DNA of 64,000 bases from Candidatus Gastranaerophilales bacterium (GCA_944322885.1 CALUQH010000003.1:62001-126000), one strand, 5' to 3'. Positions 15,657-23,972 are shown, counted from the stretch's first letter. Notes: generated by a model not told the origin, from the sequence alone. Program-made: numbers and translations.

Positions 15657-17093
15657 TTAATTTTTCCCTATCTCATGAATTTTAATAAAGTTTGTTCCGC
15701 CGACAAGCAATTCAGGAACAGAACCTGTAATTACAACATAATCACCTTTTTCAAGGCCTAAATTATTAATTAAAAATTCATCCAACACGGCAATTGAAGC
15801 TTTATCAATTGAACCGTTAAAATCAAGAGGAATAGGGAATACGCCTCTGAATAATTTTACATCACGGCAGATGTGTCTGTTCGGACAGCAGGCAAAAATA
15901 GGAACGCTTAATTTAGCTTCAGCTAACATTGCTGCGGTAAATCCGCTGCCTGTAAGAGCTATTGCTGCTTTTATGTTCATTTTTCTTGCCATATCAGCGA
16001 TAGACATACCGATTGCCATTGCCTGAGAATCTTTTTCTTCCTCAATCATTTTTCGCGGGAATTTATTTTTTCTCATAAACGGAGATTCTTCAACGGCAAC
16101 TGCAATCTTTTTCATCATTGCAACGGCTTCTACCGGATATGCACCTGCTGCTGTTTCTCCGGAAAGCATAATTGCATCAGTTCCGTCAAGGATAGCATTT
16201 GCAACATCAGAAGTTTCAGCACGCGTAGGTATCGGGTTTTCAATCATGCTGTCAAGCATTTGTGTTGCAACAATTACAACTTTTCTTTTTGCATTTGCTT
16301 TTCTGATAATTGTTTTTTGTACAATAGGAACTTTTTCTGTAGATATTTCAATACCTAAGTCGCCTCTTGCAACCATAATGCCGTCAGATACTTCTATAAT
16401 ACTGTCGATATTTTCAACAGCCTGCGGTTTTTCTATTTTTGAAATAATTTTTGCCGTTGTGTTTCCATGGCCTTCCAGTAATTCACGAAGTTTAACAACA
16501 TCTGATGCATTTCTTACAAATGAAAGTCCAAGGTAGTCTATGTCATTATGAGCAGCAAATTCTACAAATTTAATATCTCTTTCTGTTAAAACATCTAAAC
16601 TTCCTTGTGAACCGGGGATATTAATACCTTTTCTTTGTTTAAGCAGGCCGTCAGTCAAGACTTTTGCAAAAATAACTCTGTCTTCAACTTTTACTACTTC
16701 AAGCTGAATTTTTCCGTCGTCAATCATAATTTTTTCGCCGGGAGTAACGTCATCTGCCATGCCTTTATAATCAACAGGAAGAATATCGCCTGTAACTTCG
16801 GGCTGATGTCTGAATTTTAAGATTTGATCTTTTGCGATTTCAATTGACTCAGGCAAATTACCGATTCTGATTTTAGGGCCTTGAAGGTCTAAAAGTACAG
16901 GAATTAATGTTTTTTCTTCTTTTTCAATTTCTCTTATGTAAGACAAATTTGTTTTGTGCATGTCAATATCGCCATGAGAAGAATTTAATCTGAACATGGT
17001 AACACCTGCATGGAAAAGTTCTCTGATCTTTTCTTTTGTTGACGTTGCAGGACCAAGTGTTGCAACGATTTTCGTCATAGTGTAACTATCCAT
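15657..17093 (-). CDS. pyk: Pyruvate kinase
   Basis: The enzyme converts phosphoenolpyruvate and ADP to pyruvate and ATP, the last step of glycolysis and of the Entner-Doudoroff route encoded elsewhere in the window. The start MDSYTMTKIV has AAAGGAAA just upstream, so it is preferred over a more upstream in-frame codon. Signatures are KIVATLGPATS, LDLQGPKIRIG, the catalytic lysine in SKIEKPQAVENID, MVARGDLGIE, TQMLDSMI and LSGETAAGAYP. At 478 residues it lacks the extra PEP-utiliser domain seen in Bacillus. The promoter region is shared divergently with the SLH gene. Confidence 0.95.
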   Translation of the reverse strand: MDSYTMTKIVATLGPATSTKEKIRELFHAGVTMFRLNSSHGDIDMHKTNLSYIREIEKEEKTLIPVLLDLQGPKIRIGNLPESIEIAKDQILKFRHQPEVTGDILPVDYKGMADDVTPGEKIMIDDGKIQLEVVKVEDRVIFAKVLTDGLLKQRKGINIPGSQGSLDVLTERDIKFVEFAAHNDIDYLGLSFVRNASDVVKLRELLEGHGNTTAKIISKIEKPQAVENIDSIIEVSDGIMVARGDLGIEISTEKVPIVQKTIIRKANAKRKVVIVATQMLDSMIENPIPTRAETSDVANAILDGTDAIMLSGETAAGAYPVEAVAMMKKIAVAVEESPFMRKNKFPRKMIEEEKDSQAMAIGMSIADMARKMNIKAAIALTGSGFTAAMLAEAKLSVPIFACCPNRHICRDVKLFRGVFPIPLDFNGSIDKASIAVLDEFLINNLGLEKGDYVVITGSVPELLVGGTNFIKIHEIGKN

Positions 17094-17141
17094 AATTTTC
17101 CTTTCTTTATTGGGTAAATAATTCAATTATTACAATACATG

Positions 17142-17170
17142 TTTACAAATATTTAAATCTGCGTTATAAT
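17142..17170 (+). promoter_or_regulatory. Sigma-70-type promoter of the SLH protein gene
   Basis: TTTACA and a perfect TATAAT are separated by 17 bases. The predicted start near 17177 leaves a leader of about 35 bases containing a GAGGAAG ribosome site. This is one of the best canonical promoters in the window, in keeping with an abundant surface protein. Confidence 0.75.
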
Positions 17171-17212
17171 CATACACGAAAAAGGTTTACTAGTAAATAT
17201 GAGGAAGTAAAA

Positions 17213-18487
17213 ATGAAAAGAATTATTTCAGGAGTTATGGCTTTATGCTTGGTCGCATTTAATGCCGTATCTGTTCTTGCAGCCTCAATAGCTGATGTAA
17301 ATCAGAATTATTGGGCAAGCAAGGAAATTAATATTGTTGTTGATAACAATATTATGACTTTATCAGGAGATCGTTTCAATCCTGAAAAAACTATTACAAG
17401 GGTTGAATTTGTTAATGCTTTGTTGAAAGTTTTATCTGATGAAAACATTAATGTTAACATTTCAAACAAATTTACTGATGTTGCAAAAAGCAATCCAAAT
17501 TATGACAACATCTTACGTTCACAACAATTAGGTTTGGTTTATGGTTATCCTGACAATACTTTCAAACCTGACAGAGCAGTGTTGAGATCAGAAGCTCAAT
17601 CTGTAATCAGCCATATTACTAAGGATATGGATGCTGATACATCTGTTCTTAATCAATTTAAAGACGCATCTGCTATTCCTGTTTGGGCTAAAAAAGTTTA
17701 TGCAAAAACAATCAACTACGGCATTTACGTAAACTATCCTGATTCAAGAGAACTCAGACCTAACGACAATTTGTCAAGGGCTGAAGCTGCTGTTCTTTTA
17801 GCAAGATTAAAAGAAAAACTTGATTTAGTTAAAGAACAATACTTAGGTAAAACAAGAGTAGAACATCTTGATGTTAAGAGAAATGCTCCTAACAATGAAG
17901 TTATGGTAAACAATGTTGAAAGTGTAATTGCTGAAGGAAACGTTCTTTCTGTTGCATTCACTGAAAAATTTAAATCTGAAAAACATAAAGCTGGTGACAT
18001 TGTTACTTTTGTGGCACCGGAAGCTATTTACACTAAAGAAGGTACACTTGTTATTCCTGAAGGAACAAAATTCATTGCACAAATCAATGAAATTAAAGAT
18101 CAGAGATGGTTTAACAAAAATGCAAGAGTTTATCCTCAGTTAACAAAGGTTGTTCTTCCTAACGGAAAAGAACTTGCTTTCAATGCAAAACCTTTCTCTA
18201 AAGATTATTCTTTAAAAGAAGGCCCATGGATGACTGCAGGTAAGCTTGCATTATGCACAGTAACAGGCGGTGCAATCGGTACCGGTGCAGGTGTTGGTTT
18301 CGCATTTATCCCAAGCCCTGACAAAATCGGTACAGGTGTTGCAATCGGTACTCCGGTTGGTGCTGCTGTCGGTTTAGTTACAGGCCTTGTAACTCCGGGC
18401 TTGAAATACCATGCAAAAGCCGGTGAAGAAGTATATGTAATTTTGCTTGATGATGCTTCAATTTGCAGAGTTCAGCAGGCTCTTTAA
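17213..18487 (+). CDS. Exported SLH-domain protein
   Basis: A cell-envelope protein of 424 residues. A signal peptide (about 1-24, ending VSVLAAS) precedes three SLH modules (about 27-75, 85-135 and 145-200), each with DV/DA, W, and RAEAA or RSEAQ features. SLH modules bind pyruvylated cell-wall or outer-membrane-linked polymers; the CsaB encoded at 41852 would supply that pyruvylation. The C-terminal half has a beta-rich stretch and then a glycine-zipper hydrophobic segment (about 345-395, with GGAIGTGAGVGFAF). The final YVILLDDASICRVQQAL is soluble. The C-terminal part is not a standard porin barrel by length. Strong promoter and GAGGAAG site suggest high expression. Confidence 0.9.
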   Translation: MKRIISGVMALCLVAFNAVSVLAASIADVNQNYWASKEINIVVDNNIMTLSGDRFNPEKTITRVEFVNALLKVLSDENINVNISNKFTDVAKSNPNYDNILRSQQLGLVYGYPDNTFKPDRAVLRSEAQSVISHITKDMDADTSVLNQFKDASAIPVWAKKVYAKTINYGIYVNYPDSRELRPNDNLSRAEAAVLLARLKEKLDLVKEQYLGKTRVEHLDVKRNAPNNEVMVNNVESVIAEGNVLSVAFTEKFKSEKHKAGDIVTFVAPEAIYTKEGTLVIPEGTKFIAQINEIKDQRWFNKNARVYPQLTKVVLPNGKELAFNAKPFSKDYSLKEGPWMTAGKLALCTVTGGAIGTGAGVGFAFIPSPDKIGTGVAIGTPVGAAVGLVTGLVTPGLKYHAKAGEEVYVILLDDASICRVQQAL

Positions 18488-18511
18488 TTCATATATTTTA
18501 AATTTAATCTT

Positions 18512-18546
18512 AAAAGAGGACTACTTTCGGGTAGTTCTCTTGTTAT
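18512..18546 (+). terminator. Probable terminator of the SLH gene
   Basis: A ten-base-pair stem, AGAGGACTAC with GTAGTTCTCT (one wobble), encloses a TTTCGG loop and is followed by a modest T-rich stretch. Confidence 0.65.
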
Positions 18547-18631
18547 TTAGGCTATAGTAACCATAAGTTATAAAGTTTAAAATAAATCTGTAGGCAGATT
18601 TGTAGCTGTCAAAAATTTATGGGAGTATTTT

Positions 18632-18991
18632 ATGAAAAATTTATGTATTACTTTAGCATTGATTGGTGCTATTTCATTTTCAACTCAAGGAGCATTTGCT
18701 GCGTGGGAAGGTGCTCAGTCTTTAAACCCTATGCCTTATATTTCTTATCTTAATCCGCTGCCATATATCGGTATAGGTGAAAATAAGACTAATTTTAGCC
18801 TTAATCCTTTCACAGGATTTAAAAATTGTAATAAGTGTAAGGTTAAAAAGGTTAAATGTGACGAGTGTACCCGTGTAACATTAAATACATGTCCAACATG
18901 TACAAGGGCTTTTAACGAAACCTGCGATACCTGTGAAAGAATTTACTTGCAGCCTGTGCAGCCAAAATGCCCCTGCATGATTAATCACTAA
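18632..18991 (+). CDS. Small exported Cys-rich protein with four CxxC motifs
   Basis: Function unknown. The 119-residue product has a signal peptide (1-23, cut after AFA) and a short repeat NPMPYISYL / NPLPYIGIG (32-48). Its C-terminal half carries pairs C66/C69, C76/C79, C87/C90 and C98/C101, then C113/C115. The regular CxxC-x6/7-CxxC spacing resembles tandem zinc-ribbon knuckles, unusual for an exported protein, where disulfides would be expected instead. A GGGAG site precedes the ATG. It lies just after the SLH gene but has its own hairpin-rich upstream region, and a strong terminator follows. Confidence 0.85.
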   Translation: MKNLCITLALIGAISFSTQGAFAAWEGAQSLNPMPYISYLNPLPYIGIGENKTNFSLNPFTGFKNCNKCKVKKVKCDECTRVTLNTCPTCTRAFNETCDTCERIYLQPVQPKCPCMINH

Positions 18992-18997
18992 AAAATA

Positions 18998-19026
18998 AAA
19001 GAGCCTGATTTTTCAGGCTCCTTTAT
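18998..19026. terminator. Bidirectional terminator
   Basis: GAGCCTGA-tttt-TCAGGCTC with flanking A and T runs separates the convergent Cys-rich protein and kinase genes. Confidence 0.9.
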
Positions 19027-19030
19027 TTTA

Positions 19031-19867
19031 TTAATATTCAACTATATTTTTTAATGTATTAAATATTTCGTCTGTAATTTCCTGAATATATTTTTGGGAA
19101 ACCATTCCGTTAATAACGGCGTCCGAAATCTGGTATGCAGGACGTATATATTGTTGTGCGGTTTTGTTTACATCCTGGAACTGTAAATCCGCTGCCGTTC
19201 CTGTTTTCCCTCTCAGAGCTGCTCTTTTGTACCATCTTTCTTTAATAACTTCAAGCGGGGTATAGACATATACTTTTACATCCATAATATCTCTTATACC
19301 TTCGTTTAAAACATATAATCCTTCTGTTAACACGACTTTGGCAGGCTTTTTTACATCTCCTGCAGGGTCGGATACACAGGTAACGAAATCATATCTGGGA
19401 GAAACAATTTCTCTTCCTGCTTTTAATTTCATAAGATGTTTTTTCATTAATTCCAAATCAATAGCATCAGGAGTATCGAAGCTGAAGCCTGTTTTGAATA
19501 ATTCCTCATAGCTGCCCGCTGCTAAAAGTTCTTTTGAAGTATCTTTGTAATAGTCATCACAGCGTATTACAGTGTATATACCTTCTTTTTTTTCTTTAAC
19601 GCAGGCTTTTATCGTATTGTCAACAAAAACCGTTTTACCGGAAGCACTTTCACCTGTAATGCCTATTAAGAAAGTTTTCTTTTTCTCCTGAACAACTTTT
19701 CTTGCAATATTCAAAATAAGATTTTCGGATGTTTTCAAAAATAAAGGCTGAGTTTGAAGTTTATCTTCTTCCAAAATTTTTTTTAAAGACTCAACAATAT
19801 TTGATATGACTTCCATATCACGTCTGCTTGAATAATAATCGTAACTTGTTAGAAAATCGGTTGCCAT
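19031..19867 (-). CDS. Uridine kinase/phosphoribulokinase-family P-loop kinase
   Basis: The 278-residue protein has an unusual N-terminal helical extension of about 55 residues, then a P-loop GITGESASGKTVF. Uridine-kinase-like motifs follow: VIRCDDYYKD, DTPDAIDLELM and a late RRxxRD-type region in ERWYKRAALRGKTG. These place it in the phosphoribulokinase/uridine kinase superfamily. Whether the substrate is uridine, another nucleoside or a sugar phosphate cannot be settled from the motifs. A GGGGA ribosome site precedes the ATG. It is monocistronic and ends at a strong terminator. Confidence 0.82.
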   Translation of the reverse strand: MATDFLTSYDYYSSRRDMEVISNIVESLKKILEEDKLQTQPLFLKTSENLILNIARKVVQEKKKTFLIGITGESASGKTVFVDNTIKACVKEKKEGIYTVIRCDDYYKDTSKELLAAGSYEELFKTGFSFDTPDAIDLELMKKHLMKLKAGREIVSPRYDFVTCVSDPAGDVKKPAKVVLTEGLYVLNEGIRDIMDVKVYVYTPLEVIKERWYKRAALRGKTGTAADLQFQDVNKTAQQYIRPAYQISDAVINGMVSQKYIQEITDEIFNTLKNIVEY

Positions 19868-19955
19868 TCTTTTTCCCCTGTATTCTAATATTCTACATTA
19901 AAGTTATTTTATTTTGTAGAAATAATCATAAAATAATAAATTTTGTAACAATATT

Positions 19956-19993
19956 GCCAAATTTGTTAAAGAAAGTTTTTAAAAATACCGTTA
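19956..19993 (+). promoter_or_regulatory. Conserved element upstream of the 57-residue small ORF
   Basis: GCCAAATTT, then TTAAAG, 13 bases, then ATACCGTTA. The TTAAAG-N13-ATACCGTTA arrangement is repeated with identical spacing at 58308-58345 before another small ORF. It also resembles the 36-bp AT-rich element of the secreted-protein genes, beginning with G-C-A-A. Confidence 0.55.
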
Positions 19994-20056
19994 GAGGGAA
20001 TATGTGAAGTAGTTTTGCAGTATAAATCTGCAAAGGTATTATAAGGAGATTTGTAT

Positions 20057-20230
20057 ATGTATCATGACGAGATTTTTGAAAACGCATTGAGGGATGTAAA
20101 AGAAGAAAACTATAAAGCTTTAAAAAAAGAAATTTCCAGTATGGAACTTGCTATAGATAAATTTTTAAAAATTATATTTGAATGTTCTTCAAGTCGTGCT
20201 GAAAGAGATTTCAATGTATCATCAATTTAA
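20057..20230 (+). CDS. 57-residue small ORF
   Basis: MYHDEIFENA opens a 57-residue acidic/basic helical protein with a single Cys and no signal peptide or membrane helix. Support for translation is an AAGGAG eight bases before the ATG, a strong terminator right after the stop, and an upstream element shared with another small ORF at 58373 that also starts MY-D. The middle (KEISSMELAIDKFLKIIFE) is amphipathic and could dimerise or bind a partner. I do not recognise a family. Confidence 0.65.
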   Translation: MYHDEIFENALRDVKEENYKALKKEISSMELAIDKFLKIIFECSSSRAERDFNVSSI

Positions 20231-20234
20231 ATAC

Positions 20235-20264
20235 AAAAAACGGAAGCTTATGCTTCCGTTTTTT
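20235..20264. terminator. Strong bidirectional terminator
   Basis: AAAAAACGGAAGC-ttat-GCTTCCGTTTTTT, a 13-base-pair perfect stem with A/T tails, serves both the small ORF and the convergent 451-residue protein gene. Confidence 0.93.
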
Positions 20265-20273
20265 GTATTCTGT

Positions 20274-21629
20274 TTATGCTTGTCCAAAGCTGATAATATT
20301 TGAAAGAGTATCGAGAATTCGGGGTTCTTCTTCTGTACCTTCCAAACTTTGTTCTCGTCTTTCTATTAAATATTTGTAGGCGTTAAGTACATCTTCCGGT
20401 GCCTCATTCCCACTGTCAACACTTTCTTTAACGGCTGCTAATATTTCATCTTCCATTTCAGTGCTTAATGCTGCCAGTTTAGCTGTTTGCTCCGCTTCTT
20501 GAGCCGATTTTTTATTTTGTTCTTCTGCATAAATTTGTGCTTCTGATTTATCAAGTGAATCTTTTTCCCCAGTTGCTGCATCCATAATCTTGCCTGCAGC
20601 TTTTGTTGCAATAAATCCTCCGATAAGACCGCCGACGAAGCCTATAACTGCTCCTGCAACGTTTCCTATTCCCGGGACAACAGAGCCTACTATTGCTCCT
20701 GTTGCTGCAGCACCGGCCGCATAACCTAAGACTCCTGCACCGACTTTAACTGCAGATTTTGCAAGTTGTTTATTCCCTCTATTAGATTTTCTTCCTTCTG
20801 CTTCTTCTGCTTTATCAATTTTGTATGCAGATATAATATCCGGAATTTCCATAACTCCTTGAATTACTGCCATCCATCCTGCACCTTTTACGCATTTTGA
20901 TGCACCTTTAAGAGCGGAGGCTCCTCTTGCAGTTTTTAGTAGTTCGCCGTTTACTTTATATCCGCCTGTTTTTAATTTTACCTGATGTTTTGCTTTCCCA
21001 AACCATGATGTCGGTTTTATAACCCCATTTTTCATTGCAGTGTTTAGCTTTGCGTCTCCAGTTCTGACAGCTTCTCTAATTTTATTTAATTGAGTTTTAA
21101 GCTGTTCTTTCGAAATGGTTGTACCGTTTCTTTTGGCATTTTCAATCATTTGTTTGGTTTCTTCTATTAAACGTTTTGCGTCACCGTAATATGCACTTTT
21201 GGTTACGTTATTTTGATATTTTAAAAGTTGTTTACTATTAAGTTTTGATATATCTGTATTAGGATCAAAAGATGGTATTTCTGCTCCCATTCTGTTAATC
21301 TGTTTGTACATTCCTCTGTTTTGGTATGACTGCCATATATTATTACCTTTAAGAGCGGCCTTTTCTGACTTTGTTTTGTCAGATAATTCTTTCCAAACTT
21401 CGGAATAACTTTTCCCATCTTTACCCATTTGCTTAAAAGTATTAATAGGTTTTTTCAGCGGCATTGTAAACATAGGAAGTCCAAGAATGAAAGCACTGCC
21501 AACCATTGCTTCGTTACCTAATGCGCTTAGTTCATTTGTTAATGTCGGTTCAGGCGCAGGTGCCTGAACTCCGTTCAGCCAATTCGTTAATACTAAATTT
21601 TGGGTCTGAATACTGTTTGGTTCAGCCAT
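20274..21629 (-). CDS. Glycine-zipper protein, lineage-specific (paralogue of 21814 gene)
   Basis: Function unknown. The 451-residue product has no signal peptide. Residues about 40-60 form a hydrophobic patch (MVGSAFILGLPMF), followed by a long Lys/Asn-rich helical region. Residues about 290-350 form a glycine-zipper membrane-type region (GAGVLGYAAGAAATGAIVG, then GFVGGLIGGFIATKAAGK), and the C-terminus is acidic and helical. The segment from IPDIISAY through the zipper aligns with the neighbouring gene, so the two are paralogues. Such zippers occur in membrane-inserting toxins, porin-like and secreted proteins. The gene carries the shared AT-rich element about 40 bases upstream, and GGGG ahead of the ATG may be its ribosome site. 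Confidence 0.85.
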   Translation of the reverse strand: MAEPNSIQTQNLVLTNWLNGVQAPAPEPTLTNELSALGNEAMVGSAFILGLPMFTMPLKKPINTFKQMGKDGKSYSEVWKELSDKTKSEKAALKGNNIWQSYQNRGMYKQINRMGAEIPSFDPNTDISKLNSKQLLKYQNNVTKSAYYGDAKRLIEETKQMIENAKRNGTTISKEQLKTQLNKIREAVRTGDAKLNTAMKNGVIKPTSWFGKAKHQVKLKTGGYKVNGELLKTARGASALKGASKCVKGAGWMAVIQGVMEIPDIISAYKIDKAEEAEGRKSNRGNKQLAKSAVKVGAGVLGYAAGAAATGAIVGSVVPGIGNVAGAVIGFVGGLIGGFIATKAAGKIMDAATGEKDSLDKSEAQIYAEEQNKKSAQEAEQTAKLAALSTEMEDEILAAVKESVDSGNEAPEDVLNAYKYLIERREQSLEGTEEEPRILDTLSNIISFGQA

Positions 21630-21667
21630 AATTTTCCCCTTAATTAATAATTCTTTATTTCCCCGTG

Positions 21668-21705
21668 TTATATATATAATAAAAATTTTTTTTTGAAAAA
21701 ATTGC
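21668..21705 (-). promoter_or_regulatory. Shared AT-rich regulon element, copy D
   Basis: Starts TTATATATATAAT and ends AAAAAATTGC in plus-strand reading, 38 bases, two longer than the main copies. It lies 38 bases before the ATG of the minus-strand 451-residue gene. Confidence 0.6.
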
Positions 21706-21741
21706 CTTTATTGTAAAGAAGTGTAACATTTACTTGTTTAT

Positions 21742-21778
21742 ACAGGCGAAGATGCAAAGCCTGTTGGGACCTTGCATC
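21742..21778. other. Possible H-type pseudoknot RNA
   Basis: Two interlocking stems can form: ACAGGC (21742-21747) with GCCTGT (21759-21764), and GATGCAA (21751-21757) with TTGCATC (21772-21778). The second stem's 5' arm lies in the loop of the first, which is pseudoknot topology with connectors of 3, 1 and 7 bases. It lies in the spacer between two paralogous genes, downstream of the 263-residue gene. Confidence 0.4.
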
Positions 21779-21813
21779 ATATATGTATTGCCTCACACTA
21801 ATGGTGTTGTTAT

Positions 21814-22605
21814 CTAGCACATATAATTAAGCCTGTTTATTCCTGATGTCATAGCCATAAAGTCTTGATCCATCGGATTCTCAAAACCGCCGCTGTATAG
21901 CATTTGCTGCATTGCCATTAACTGTTGCGGGGTAATTGTCGGTTGTGCATAATTTAAACCTGTTGTCCCGGATGTTCCATGTTGTGCGTAGGGATTTACG
22001 ACTTGTGATGCTACATTTTGCTGTTGTCCCAATGCTGATTGAGCTTGGAGTTCAGCCTCAGCTTTTTTTTCTGAATGACTTTTGCCCACAACTTTGCTAG
22101 CGAGCCAGTCACCTATAAAGCCACCTGCAAAACCTCCGACGAAACCGCCTAGACCTGCACCGATAATGAAGCCTGCTGTGGCTCCGGCTAGTCTTGCTGT
22201 TGATTTACCTATTTCAATAAGTCCGCCGCCAAGCCCTTTATCCTGAAATGCAGAAACTATATTTGGTATTTCAATTCCTACAGATAACAGTACGCCTAAT
22301 AATGGCATTCTTTTCCCTAATTGTCCAAATATTGCTTTACTTTTTCCTGTAAATCCCGATGCAGCTTTCCAACTTGTTTTAATATCAGGACCAAGACTGG
22401 TAAGTGATTTTCTCATACTTTTCCAAAGCGGTGTATTAACCGTTGCCTTATCAGCCTTTACAAAAGCATCTCCTATCTGCTTGTGGATATTTCTGTATCC
22501 CATTGATTTTTTTGATGCCTTAATGGTATTTGTTGCGATATCCTGAAATTTAGGATCAAATAACAGCCTTCCGCCGGCTTTCAATATTCTGGAAACACCT
22601 ACCAT
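21814..22605 (-). CDS. Glycine-zipper protein, lineage-specific (paralogue of 20274 gene)
   Basis: Function unknown. The 263-residue product starts with a basic amphipathic region and carries IEIPNIVSAF. It then has an extended glycine-zipper hydrophobic segment (about 128-165, including GFIIGAGLGGFVGG and FAGGFIGDWLASK). The tail is Gln/Met/Gly-rich (QQLMAMQQMLYSGGFENPM). The zipper block aligns with the larger downstream paralogue. No signal peptide is visible, so export, if any, would use a dedicated system. Upstream lies copy E of the shared AT-rich element, and AGGTAGG is a possible ribosome site. Confidence 0.83.
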   Translation of the reverse strand: MVGVSRILKAGGRLLFDPKFQDIATNTIKASKKSMGYRNIHKQIGDAFVKADKATVNTPLWKSMRKSLTSLGPDIKTSWKAASGFTGKSKAIFGQLGKRMPLLGVLLSVGIEIPNIVSAFQDKGLGGGLIEIGKSTARLAGATAGFIIGAGLGGFVGGFAGGFIGDWLASKVVGKSHSEKKAEAELQAQSALGQQQNVASQVVNPYAQHGTSGTTGLNYAQPTITPQQLMAMQQMLYSGGFENPMDQDFMAMTSGINRLNYMC

Positions 22606-22635
22606 GTTAAACCTACCTGATTTTTCTAACCTACC

Positions 22636-22671
22636 TTAATTACATAAAAAATTTTTTCCTTTATAAATTGC
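22636..22671 (-). promoter_or_regulatory. Shared AT-rich regulon element, copy E
   Basis: A 36-base block reading TTAATTACATAAA at one end and ATAAATTGC at the other (plus-strand reading). Length and ends match copies A-C, though the TATATATA core is degraded. It sits 30 bases before the ATG. Confidence 0.5.
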
Positions 22672-22712
22672 CTATTAATTTAATTATATTAAGAAATGTT
22701 AATTTTTTTTTA

Positions 22713-22741
22713 TTTACAAACCGGGATCAAAGTTGTATAAT
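22713..22741 (+). promoter_or_regulatory. Sigma-70-type promoter giving a leaderless mRNA
   Basis: TTTACA, a 17-base spacer and TATAAT are followed by exactly six bases and then the ATG. Standard spacing puts the first transcribed base on the A of the start codon. This is the clearest leaderless case in the window because both boxes are strong. Confidence 0.75.
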
Positions 22742-22747
22742 GCTTGT

Positions 22748-22966
22748 ATGTATTGTGATAACGGTAAAATTTTTATAGAAGATGATGATCAGTGCATGAA
22801 TTGTAAAAATTATGCAGAGGGTGTTTCTTGTCCTTTATTGACGGCTTTAGGATTAGGCGTTGTCTATTTGGAGGATAGTTTAACCGTTACAAATTGTGGA
22901 TTTTTTGAAAAGTTTGAGCGTAGACTTCATATTGTGAGGAATAATGAAACAGATAACATTGATTAA
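22748..22966 (+). CDS. Small Cys-containing hypothetical protein
   Basis: The 72-residue product begins MYCDNGKIFIEDDDQCMNCKNY and has CMNC and later SCPLL and NCGFF cysteines, a pattern suggestive of a metal site. The central LLTALGLGVVYLEDSL is hydrophobic. I do not recognise a family. The ATG was chosen because a strong promoter ends six bases before it; a TTG further upstream would lie inside the promoter. Its 3' end overlaps the start of the dehydrogenase gene by 23 bases in another frame, so the two genes are translationally linked. Confidence 0.7.
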   Translation: MYCDNGKIFIEDDDQCMNCKNYAEGVSCPLLTALGLGVVYLEDSLTVTNCGFFEKFERRLHIVRNNETDNID

Positions 22967-23936
22967 CGGTGATGGTATCGGCCCGGAAATTTCAGAGGCG
23001 GTTGTAAAAATTATTGATGCTTCAGGATTAAAAATTGACTGGGATATTCAAACAGCAGGTGCTGATGTTATGGAGTCTGAGGGTACACCGCTACCTGAAA
23101 GAGTGTTAAATTCAATAAAGAGAAATAAAGTAGCGCTTAAGGCTCCAGTTACAACTCCTATAGGAAAGGGATTTCGTTCGGTAAATGTCCAATTGAGAAA
23201 AGAACTTGATTTATATGCTAATCTCCGCCCGTGTAAAAATCTTCCCAATGTAAAAACAAAGTTTGATAATGTTGATATTGTAGTTGTTCGTGAAAATACA
23301 GAGGATTTGTATGCAGGAATAGAACGTCAAATTGATAACGATACCGCTGAAAGTATAAAAGTTATAACAAGAAAAGCCTCAGAGCGAATTTGTCGTTTTG
23401 CATTTGATTATGCTTTGAAGAACAATCGAAATGAAGTGTGTGTTGTTACAAAGGCTAATATCATGAAGCTTTCTGACGGTTTATTTCTGGAATGCTTCCG
23501 TAATGTAGCTTGTGACTATCCACAAATTAGTAAACGTGAAATACTTGTTGACAACCTTTGTATGCAGTTAGTACAAAATCCTTCGCAATTTGATGTTCTT
23601 GTTTTGCCGAATCTATACGGAGATATTGTATCTGATTTGTGTGCGGGCTTAATCGGTGGTTTAGGCGTTGCACAGGGAGCTAACATCGGTCTTGAGTATG
23701 CTGTATTTGAGCCTGTTCATGGCTCCGCACCTGATATTAAAGGGCAGAATAAGGCTAATCCGACGGCACTTTTACTCTCTGCTATAGAAATGCTTAAATA
23801 TATCGGAGAAAATTCTTATGCTCAAATAATTGAAAAAGCTTTGTTTAAAACTTTTTCACAAGGGAAATTTACTAAGGATTTAGGTGGAAATTTATCTACG
23901 AAAGAATTTACTAATTTGATAATTCAGAATCTTTAA
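22944..23936 (+). CDS. Isocitrate/isopropylmalate dehydrogenase family, probably NAD isocitrate dehydrogenase
   Basis: A beta-decarboxylating dehydrogenase of 330 residues. The start MKQITLINGDGIGPEIS, the substrate loop GKGFRSVNVQLRKELDLYANLRPC, the VRENTEDLYAG strand, catalytic Lys in VVTKANIMKLSDG and GDIVSDLCAGLIGGLG are all present. The S-V-N-x-x-L-R loop fits isocitrate dehydrogenases better than isopropylmalate dehydrogenases (which have an L-L-x-LR form), so isocitrate to 2-oxoglutarate is the likely reaction; homoisocitrate is an alternative. GTGAGGA gives the ribosome site. The gene overlaps the small ORF upstream by 23 bases. Confidence 0.88.
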   Translation: MKQITLINGDGIGPEISEAVVKIIDASGLKIDWDIQTAGADVMESEGTPLPERVLNSIKRNKVALKAPVTTPIGKGFRSVNVQLRKELDLYANLRPCKNLPNVKTKFDNVDIVVVRENTEDLYAGIERQIDNDTAESIKVITRKASERICRFAFDYALKNNRNEVCVVTKANIMKLSDGLFLECFRNVACDYPQISKREILVDNLCMQLVQNPSQFDVLVLPNLYGDIVSDLCAGLIGGLGVAQGANIGLEYAVFEPVHGSAPDIKGQNKANPTALLLSAIEMLKYIGENSYAQIIEKALFKTFSQGKFTKDLGGNLSTKEFTNLIIQNL

Positions 23937-23972
23937 GTAAAATCATGTTCTGAAAAAATATCATGTAATAAG

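Noticed and set aside
22733-22747. Upstream TTG start for the 72-residue protein
   Set aside because: The codon overlaps the -10 box of a strong promoter, so it would not be transcribed.
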